Assembly (NCBI GenBank): GCA_024803745.1
Contig: JANJXV010000189.1
Coordinates: 1,316,861 to 1,380,860, forward strand
Origin: Megascapheus bottae
Lineage: Eukaryota; Chordata; Mammalia; Rodentia; Geomyidae
Reading direction: 5' to 3'
DNA: 64,000 nucleotides
Shown: one piece after another, positions 56,320-64,000 of the stretch
Layout: the number at the start of each line of letters is the position of its first letter
Position numbering within the stretch: the first letter of the stretch is position 1
Position numbers and translations under genes: made by a program
The notes under the pieces: model-generated
The model's database searches: none
The model's input: only the letters and a program-made list of their open reading frames with translations
Told to the model about the DNA's origin: nothing

Positions 56320-57145
56320 TGTAATCCTCTGCTAGGAGAGTTCTAGATGTGTACTAATTATTACAGATGAGGGAAACCATTGAGCCTAGGTTTGTTCCTT
56401 TGGGTCTGACTTACTTCACTTAATATGATTTTTTTCCAAGTCTTTCCATTTCCTAACAAATGGGGCGATGTCATTCTTTCTGACAGCAGCATAGAATTCC
56501 ATTGTGTATAAACACCACATCTTGTTGATCCAATCATCAACTGAGGAGCAACTGGGTTGGTTCCATATCTTCACTATGGTAAATAGTGCGTTAATGAACA
56601 TCGTTGTGCTAGTGGATTTAGTATGTCCTTGTTTCTGGACAATTGGGTAAATGCCAAGTAGTGGAATTGCTGGGTCATAGGGGAGCTCTGTGTTTAGTCT
56701 TTTGAGGAACTGCCATACTGCTTTCCATAGTGGTTGAATGAGTTTGCACTCCCACCACCAGTGTAGTAGTGATGCCTCCTGGCCACATCCCTGACAGCAT
56801 CTGTTGTTAGGATGAGGCCAAATTAATGGACCTCTAGGACATGGACACAAGAGCTTAATTATAAGTGACTGTTAATCTTTATGATTTATGTTTTGCTCTC
56901 TTCTCTTGTGTTGCCCTTTGGTTAATTTCATATTGTTACTGTATCCCAATTTGTTACCTGGTACATTATAAAGATGTTTACTTGTTTATTTGAAATAGGA
57001 GGGGAAAAATGAAGGGAGGGGGTGGGGAGGGAAATGGGGACAAAAACATAAGAAGGGATATAAATGTGTGAGAAGTAATGCACCCTCTATCTGGCAAATA
57101 TAACTGTAACCCCTCTATACATTGAAATAAAAAACAATTATAAAA
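56320..57145. mobile_element. L1 with inverted ORF2 segment (twin priming)
   Basis: The minus strand of 56416-56850 encodes the C-terminus of L1 ORF2 (WWECKLIQPLWKAVWQFLKR, then ELPYDPAIPLLGIYP and EFYAAVRKNDIAPF). From about 56860 the element switches to + orientation: 3'UTR with a G-rich tract at 57000-57045 and the end 'tacattgaaataaaaaaca'. This is the most nearly coding L1 piece in the window, but it is far from full length. Confidence 0.88.
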
Positions 57146-58914
57146 AATTTTTGTCTCAATGTAAATCTAGGCCGCATTCATATACTAAAATCAAAAGGTT
57201 TTATCAATAAAACAACGCATATTTTTTTAAAAAAAGAAGTGAATACATTTTTAGCATTCATCTTACACTCCAACTCCCCAGTCTCTTAACACCTCTTAAT
57301 AGGAGAATTTATTCCAGGGCAAAGAACAATAAATTGGATTTCTCATCTTTAACATGGTGTGATTTGGTCATTTTGATACATGACACATAGTCATGGCTGT
57401 TCTGTCTGCCACCAGCTCCAGTGATCACCATATCAGACCACCTCTCCCTGACCCAGGGCCACTGGTCAGACTCCTGCGTAGCTGCTGCCCCAGGTCTCTC
57501 TATGTGCTTATCACCCCGCACTTCATGACAACAGCCACAGGAGTGAAGACACACACGTACACATTCATGGCACCTCCCTCAAGGAGATGTAGCAGTTACC
57601 TATAGATGGTGGCTACAGGAGAAACCTTACCGAAATACATCTGACCTCGAAGGCCTGGTTTATTGGCTAGGGTATGTAAGTTAAAATCTATTATTTCAGA
57701 AAGTATTCCTTGACCTACCTTAGGCTAGAATGGAGTCGATCATTAATTCTTATATTGGTGGGCTACTGTAAAATGAAATCCACCTTGTGATAGTCCAAGA
57801 CCTTGCTAGACTGGTCATCTTTAGGGTGGAAAGAAAGCTCAGTTGCCATGTCTGCTCCCTGATACCTTGTGATATCATCCTCCATTTAAATTTCATCTGC
57901 ACCCTGGAGTGCATATTTGCCATTATTATCATGCTTATTAGAATCATATTAGTAACAATTTTTCGCAGGTCCTTACATTTTATGACGTGCATTTTGTGCC
58001 CTCTGAATAATCCCTATCTGTGTGGCTCGCGTTTCCAGAACCTCTGTTACTGACAGTTACTTGGCATTTTGCCATTCCTCCCACTAGCCTGTCCTCATGG
58101 AGTCAGGGAAAATCAGCCACTTTGGGATCTTGAGTACAAGATTTATGACTCGCATTTTCAGTCAGGTGTTAGCATGTGAGTTTTTACACAAGCAGATCGA
58201 CTCATGAAGCAACCTACCACCCCATCCTTCTGAGGACCTCACTGGTCATCTCAGGTAATTTAGGGTTGTTTTTCTTCCAGCTACTTTTCTAAATTGAACC
58301 AAAAAAACCTATAAAGATCAGAGTGCATTTTTGCAGGGCCTAAGGAGCAGTGGGTACCAATTTGGAAAAGCTTGCTTGCCAGAATGCATGTGCCATAACA
58401 ATGGCTATGCTGAGGCCAGAAATAAGCACTTTATAGTGTTTCAAGATTCCTTGAAGCATGGAATTTTGAGGCTCCTCTCAAGCCTCTCTTAGCCCAGATG
58501 TGTGTTAGCACCGGGTGGATTTGCTTACCTAGACTTGTCCCTGTCCTAGGAATGGTAATATCTGCTTCCTAGGCCTGCAGTGATGGTGAAGGAAAGTTCT
58601 GGGTGAGGTACAGGTAAATCACACAGAGCTCTGCCCACTGCTTAACAGACATTTAGAAGCTGCCATGTCCATCTCCGTCCTGCCCAGAAGGAGCTGGAAC
58701 AATGGCCTTAGAGCCTGTGAGAGACTTAGGGACAGAACGATATCGTACACTGTACACAGGGGCTCAAGGACAGTGACTCACCAGCTCTCCCCTCCCCTTG
58801 TGACTCACACATGCTGAATCAGTAGCTCAGACAAAGAGAAGCACCGTCCACAGGCCATCCACTGCTGACCCACTGGGGTACCAGGGCTTCCTGGGCTGCT
58901 CGTCTACAGGCATT

Positions 58915-58990
58915 CAGACACCAAGTCTGGGAGCTCAGCCACGGAGTTCCAGGCCAGGTGCCATTGCCACAACATCTGGGCTTCCACAAG
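58915..58990 (+). other. Conserved block upstream of copy D
   Basis: 'cggagttccaggccaggtgc' and 'acatctgggcttccacaag' match the candidate 5' noncoding exon at 32935-33008. The donor-like GT is missing here ('aagagggaga'), so splicing from this copy may be lost. Confidence 0.3.
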
Positions 58991-59689
58991 AGGGAGACTC
59001 TGGCTATCCGTGCAGTGAGATAAAGGTGGAGCCTTTTCCCTTTGCAGCATACAGCGGGGTCTCTGGGTTGGAGAGAGGGCTCATTCTCTGGTTCTATCTC
59101 TGCACAGAGGTGAGCAGAACTTATTCTTTGGGCTTTCTTCTGCCTTGGGGTCACCAGAGTGAGTATGAGAGAGCTGTTTACTAGATTGTGCCACACACTG
59201 CCTGGCAACACGTGTGGCAATGTGAAGTGGGCATACTCAAGTGCCCTTCTGGGTTGTAACTTCATCACCTGAGTTTATCCCCTGCCTCTCCTGCCTCTCT
59301 GTGCTGAAGTTCAGAAGAAAGAAAGGTTTGTGAACTGCAGAGAGCATGGGTAGTGTGCTTGGGTTCGTGAAGTGCTGATAAGTCACGGGACTCCAGTTAA
59401 CCAGCCTGCAGTCAGGTAGGATGGCAGCCTATCACTAGATGCTCAGTTTACTGTGTAGAAATTAATGGACATTCTGAATGTAAACATGACAAAGTTTACA
59501 CAGACATTATTACATGCAGAAGCCAGATCTAAAATACACAGGGCAGAACCAATTATACAAGCCTCTAGGCATTCACACACAGTGAAACCGAAGGAGGTAC
59601 ACTTAGAGGAAGAGCACGTGTACTGGTGCAATGCTTATGTGCCAATGATCATATAAACTAATATCAAAAGGAACTTTAGAGAAAAGGAA

Positions 59690-59950
59690 GCAAGATTTTT
59701 TTTTGTTTTCATTTTGTCATGTTTCTTTGTCTTTGTGAAGGTGAGGCACAGAAATGGAGGGAGAACGGGGGCACCTGCAGCAGTGGTATTTACTAGACAC
59801 TCTATTGAAAATGAACAACTTGTGTGTGTGTGTGGCTGGGAGGGTTAAACTTGGAGACAGGGAGGGAAGGAGTGACACTGTCCAAAAACAAATGTTGTTA
59901 CTGCCAACTTATATAACAGTAACCGTCTATACAACTAAAACTCTCCTTTT
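59690..59950 (+). mobile_element. L1-like 3' end fragment
   Basis: 'tactagacactctattgaa', a G-rich stretch 'gacagggagggaaggagtg' and 'cagtaaccgtctatacaac' follow the order seen in other + oriented L1 3' ends here. A short (GT)n lies inside. Confidence 0.55.
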
Positions 59951-61192
59951 TCAAGAATGGGGCAAAGGCAACTCTGATGAGGCTGGCTTAGACTTTCCAA
60001 GCCACCTGTAGTCCCATCATTGCCTGGTTTCATCACAGCGAGATGGTGGCTGTCATCTACTTTTTATCGTTCTGGTGATGCTGATGCATTTCTGCACAGT
60101 GAGCACGCAGTGAGCTATTAATGGGATATGAGTTGCTTTGCTTTGAATGTGGTGAAGAAGTAGGGGAGGGGTAAGTCATAGCACATGCCTGCCATCCCAG
60201 CTAACGAGAAGGCCGAAGGGAAGATGGCATGGATGCAAGAATAGGCAACACAGAAACACCGTGACTCAAAATAAACAGCAAGGTCTCAAAATAATGAAGT
60301 GTGAGGAGAGGAGGATCGTGGTTCCCAGGGGCTCTGGAGGGAAGTTCTGTTGACTTGGTCCCAGTGACACCCATAGAGTATGGGCAGAAAAGGGGTGGAA
60401 AATGGAGGTGACAGTCAACAGTAAAGGGAACCTGGCATCAACAATGGGGATCACTCTTGGTAGGTCAGGAGGGAGGCAATTCTGGGCCTTCACAGAGCAT
60501 GCGCGGGAGCAGCTGGCTCCTCTCAGGAGCGCAAATCTGTGGACTGACAATGAGTCAGAGACTCCTTTGGGCTCAGGCCCCCTCCCACTGGGTCTTGATT
60601 ATGACCCATGGTCAAGCTGGCCTGATTTTGGAATCTTGTCTTGTATTCCCAGAGAACTGGTGAAGATACTATTGCTTCAGTCTAGAGTAGCCTTTTGTGG
60701 TTTTGAAATCCCCATTTGTGTCTGGGCCTCTCCATTGTGCTCTGCCTGTGTCACAACCACCGGGGACTGTAGAAGCATCCCATCTCTGAACAGGTGGGCT
60801 AACGTAGGTGTGGCACAAGAGAACCCTGGTGAAATGGCCCCGTACCAACTGGGAGCATGTGAAAGTCACTGCCTAACAGAATGGGGGTCACCACAGCAGG
60901 TGGTAATGGTGATATCCTTGGAGGAAAGGGTTGGACCACTGGCTAAGCAAGAGGCTCAGAACACAAGCAAGAGAGATTTTCCATTAGTCCCAGTGGCTGG
61001 CGTCCACATGTGGTATTAGTGGTCTATTCCACATGCCATTGCCCTGTACCTGTGATGTGCCACAGAGGCCAGAAGTCCCAGTCTGGCCTACAAAAGGCCT
61101 CAGCTCTGATGCAGTTCTAGGCCACTGTTAGAATGATGGTGACATCCTGGCAATTGATTTTGCCTTTCCCTCTTCCAGTGTTTCTTCTGCAG

Positions 61193-61547
61193 GCCACAAG
61201 AGAGCAACAGGAATCTTCAAAGCCCTGGAGCAGAGAGAGGCCACTTCCTACCTGGCTGGAGATACCTGGTTCTTGGGGACCCACCACTTGTCAGCTCTGA
61301 GCACAACTGCCAGGTCCTGGCTTTGTGTGTCATCTCCACTGACACAACCCCTGCAGTCTCCTCTTCCTCCTCCTCCTCCTTCTCCTCCTCCCTGCCATGG
61401 GCCTGCCTGCTGAAGACCTCCCACATGGGGCCCTCCACCCTATAAAGAGGTGTGACCCCATCAGAGGGCTGCTCCTGGCTCTACTGGTGGAATTTGGGAT
61501 GGTGGTGGCATTTGCGCCCATACCCAGGATCACCTGGGAGCTTGGAG
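61193..61547 (+). CDS. Copy D exon 1: 5'UTR and signal peptide, possible new start
   Basis: The acceptor 'gtttcttctgcag' and donor 'gtgaga' match copy C. The frame ends CDPIRGLLLALLVEFGMVVA, then [12 protein letters not shown](g), very close to the SEMA4D N-terminus. The ancestral ATG position reads ATA AAG AGG TGT. An in-frame ATG at 61397 in a strong context (ctgccATGg) would add about 16 residues before the hydrophobic core; the next internal Met lies too deep for a normal signal peptide. Confidence 0.75.
61355..61392 (+). repeat. (TCC)n tract in the 5'UTR of copy D
   Basis: 'tcttcctcctcctcctcctt' repeats end 5 bases before the possible start ATG of copy D. The tract is not present in copies B and C. 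Confidence 0.85.
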
Positions 61548-62880
61548 GTGAGAGCTAGTGCTGAGTGGGGTCTAGTGCTGCAGGGAGGGGACAGGACAGA
61601 GGGGTCACTGGCTTGAACAGCTCAGCACCCAGCTCTTGAGCCTCTCACTCTGCGTGAGCAGGCAGCCCATGCTGCTGGTCAGTGGGACGCTTTGGTAAGG
61701 GGAAACATTGCTCAAGGCTTGCTCAGGGACCTGACTAGGGGATCTCTGAAGGGAAACGTCTTTCTTGTACTCCATAGTGACTCAGGCCCTTCTAGGGATA
61801 AGCTCCTACCCTGCACACTGGTGAAGAGTGTGGTGAGAGAGTTCCTTAACTGTCAGGCCTTGTGACATTTGCTGCTCTCCAGTCTCAGCTGTGATTATCT
61901 CCTCTCCCAGGACCTGTGTCTTGGGACCGGGGACTCTGGGTCAGGGGATGGGAAACACAGCACTAGGTAGTGAACATGGGCTGCATCTACTTTCTTGCTT
62001 CCATTTCCCAGCCAGTATGCAGTATGGAAGTAGAAAGTAGGATAATCCAAGTGAAACACCAAGAGGCATTTCACATCATAAGCACGAAGTTTGATACTTA
62101 GTTAAGACTGCCTTAAAAGAATACTTTAAAAAAATATCTGAACTGTTGGTGCCAGGAGTGTGATCTAGTGATAGAGTGCTTGTCTAGCATGCATGAAGAC
62201 CCAGGTTTGATTTGAGGTACCACATACATAGAAGAAAAAAAAACTTGGAAGTGGTTCTGAGGCTCAAGTGATAGAGTTCTAGCCTTCAGAAAGTCCAAAG
62301 ACGGTGCTCAGGCATTGAGCTCAAGCTCAGGACTGGCAAAAAAAACAACACACACATCTAAACTGTCATGTTATTTTAAGATCTAATCAGTGGATGGCTG
62401 AGGTACATAGATGAGAGACATGGGCAGGTGAAGACATCCAGCCTGGGACCTCCCAGAATACCACTGAACAAGAATCTCCGAACTCAGGAGAGACAAGGGG
62501 GGTAGGTAGGAAGACACACATCTTTGGGTGACACAAGAGAACCTGGCTGAGAGGTGTCCCCCACCCCTGCACACACATGTTTCTTGAATATTGTAGTTTT
62601 CTTTGCGAGGCTCCTTCTCTTCCTCTGCAGCATGAAAGTCATTGTCCCCAGTCCTTAGCCAACAGCCATGATTATAAATGACATCTTGGGTCTATTTCTC
62701 TTTCCTGTTCCTGCTGGCCCCCTTGTTCCCTCAGAGGTAGATCTGACACAGTTTAATGAGCCAGGGATCTTCAACTACTCAGAGTTGTTGCTGAATGAAT
62801 ACAAGGATATGCTCTACGTCGGTGCCCGGGAAGCCATCTTTGCACTGAGCATGCTCAACATCTCTCAGAAGAAGCAGGAG
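61397..62880 (+). CDS. Sema4D-like semaphorin copy D, exons 1-2 (gene partial at window end)
   Basis: Coding parts 61397-61547 and 62735-62880 join in phase 1 and are open. They give an N-terminal extension, a signal peptide core, mature start [12 protein letters not shown], then EVDLTQFNEPGIFNYSELLL and YVGAREAIFALSMLNIS of the first sema blade. Downstream sequence to the window end is intron 2: the last bases ('cctgcctttgcttaccag') match copy B near 13805, still before its exon 3. Whether the rest is intact, and whether this copy kept a transmembrane tail, cannot be seen. Confidence 0.75.
62148..62348 (+). mobile_element. ID-like SINE
   Basis: 'tgatagagtgcttgtctagc' through 'agctcaggactggcaaaaa' in + orientation, in intron 1 of copy D. 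Confidence 0.88.
62735..62880 (+). CDS. Copy D exon 2: first sema blade
   Basis: 146 bp, acceptor 'gttccctcag', donor 'gtgggt'. (E)VDLTQFNEPGIFNYSELLLN, then DMLYVGAREAIFALSMLN. It keeps the VGAR motif and the NYS and NIS sequons. Confidence 0.9.
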
Positions 62881-63184
62881 GTGGGTGATGGGCACACTCT
62901 ACTTTGGGTGGCATCTCCTCACTGGAACGTGCATCTTCTCCTGCTCTCATAAACTACATTCTGCTTTCTAGTGCCTTGTGCCTTCATGGATCTCATCTCA
63001 GGAGGTGCTGAGGGGTCATTTCTTATCAACTGTTCCTTTAAGCTTTTCATTTTGGATAACTTTCTAACATGACCATGACCAAAAACTGTGATTATACTAG
63101 CACTTCACTCCTGTGGTTTCATAGGTCAGGCTTTGATCTTACTTGGCACCTTGCCTGTGTTTGGTGGCCTTACAGAAAAATCCT

Positions 63185-63375
63185 GGGACCAGGAGTATGA
63201 CCTAGTGGTCGAGTGCTGGCCTAGCATACATGAAGCCCTGGGTTTGATTCCTCCATATCACATGCACAGAAACAGCTGAAAGTGGTACTGTGGCTCAAGT
63301 AGTAGAGCACTAGCCTTGAGAAAGCTCAAGGACAGTGCCCAGGCCCGCATTGGCAAAAATGAAAAAAGCAAGAAA
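63185..63375 (+). mobile_element. ID-like SINE
   Basis: 'gacctagtggtcgagtgctg' through 'caaggacagtgcccaggccc' and 'ggcaaaaatg', slightly shortened near its 3' end. In intron 2 of copy D. Confidence 0.88.
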
Positions 63376-64000
63376 AGGAAAAAAATTTCTGGTCCTACCT
63401 TTATCTGTGCAGTTTTTGTGGAAAAGATTCTTTTTTGTCCAAATAAACAAACAAGAAATGGAAAAGAATGAGAAAAAAATCCATGCCATCCAATGGTAAT
63501 CAAATGGATGAATGCTTTTATTATTCCAAGATTTAGTTTGAATCTACATAAAATCATCTGGTCCCTAGGTAGCTCTTACTCTGGCTGCATCAAGCCATTC
63601 TGTCCAAATGGACAAAATAAAGAAAGCAGTCTGGGTTCTGTGTTAGGTCTTGACCTTGACATCGCTCCTTGTATCGTAATAGTGGCTCTTGTCTTCTCAC
63701 ATGTGGGGCTGCCTGGGAACATCCCTTGCTGGGAGCAGGGCCTGCTGGGAAGAGGGGCCTGGAGAGCCAGGACCCTTGTGTAGACAGAGTCCACACAGCA
63801 ACAAAGTCAAAGTATGCTTTTCACCGAAGTTGTAAGTGCATCGTGTTTTACTTCTGCCTTCCCTCTTCAACTGGCAATTCTAACTCCTATATGTTGCAAA
63901 GGGTTGCCGCAAGCTGTTTGATCCTTCCGTTTCAGTGCATTGAGAAAGTGGAGACAGATGCAGGAGGCCTGCCTTTGCTTACCAGCCCTCACCACAAGGG

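Larger units (their letters stand above)
55537..61192 (+). other. Intergenic region C-D
   Basis: Contains a reverse SINE, a twin-primed L1 (56320-57145), an unrecognised stretch (57.2-58.6 kb), the conserved block near 58.95 kb and an L1-like 3' end near 59.8 kb. Parts match the A-B interval. A 618-bp open frame at 60402-61019 resembles no known protein and is not kept in the A-B counterpart. Confidence 0.55.

Noticed and set aside
56416..56850. 145-codon minus-strand frame as a host gene
   Set aside because: It is the C-terminal end of L1 ORF2, part of a truncated, inverted element.
58819..59268. 149-codon minus-strand frame over the conserved block before copy D
   Set aside because: The same block upstream of copy C does not keep the frame, and no protein similarity is evident.
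60402..61019. Largest single open frame in the window (205 codons, + strand), upstream of copy D
   Set aside because: The translation resembles no family I know, has no splice context, and the homologous A-B sequence near 7.5-7.7 kb does not keep the frame. Probably chance.

Overview
This is mammalian, most likely rodent, nuclear DNA: intron-containing genes with GT/AG splice sites, decayed LINE-1 copies, many short tRNA-ID/B1-related SINEs and microsatellites. The abundant ~190-bp SINE (core 'gcctagtggtagagtgcttg') resembles the ID-like SINEs I associate with geomyoid rodents (kangaroo rats, pocket mice, gophers). The lineage is inference; the rodent repeat style is seen directly.

The window is a head-to-tail tandem array of four copies of a class-4 semaphorin gene, all on the + strand. 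The closest family I recognise is SEMA4D (CD100). Copy A (3' exons only, ~0.75-5.05 kb), copy B (10.7-27.5 kb), copy C (36.9-55.5 kb) and copy D (5' exons only, 61.2 kb to the window end) share exon sizes, intron phases and intergenic sequence. They therefore arose by segmental duplication of a unit of roughly 24-26 kb, not by retroposition. Signal-peptide exon donors follow positions 10996, 37241 and 61547.

Copy C is the best gene: 13 exons, all open with consensus splice sites, encode a signal peptide, a complete sema domain and a PSI domain. Copy A has intact PSI and Ig exons. Copy B is a dead pseudogene: start codon lost, SINE inside exon 3, nonsense and frameshift lesions, a lost splice donor, and exons 8-9 and 12-13 missing. 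Copy D has intact exons 1-2 but lost the ancestral ATG and may use an upstream one.

The main biological point is that no tail visible here encodes the transmembrane segment and cytoplasmic domain of a class-4 semaphorin. Copy A stops just after the Ig domain; copy C stops near the start of the Ig exon; each is followed by a recognisable but broken TM/tail sequence. Because these stops lie in the apparent terminal exon, the transcripts could escape nonsense-mediated decay, so A and C could make secreted semaphorins (Sema-PSI-Ig and Sema-PSI). Whether they do so, or are all decaying, needs expression and selection data.

Between genes (5.2-10.7, 27.5-36.9, 55.5-61.2 kb) I see duplicated intergenic sequence, a conserved block that may be a 5' noncoding exon, L1 fragments (two with the inverted structure typical of twin priming), SINEs and microsatellites, plus a ~2.1-kb unidentified segment at 28.08-30.18 kb. 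No tRNA/rRNA genes or CRISPR arrays were seen.
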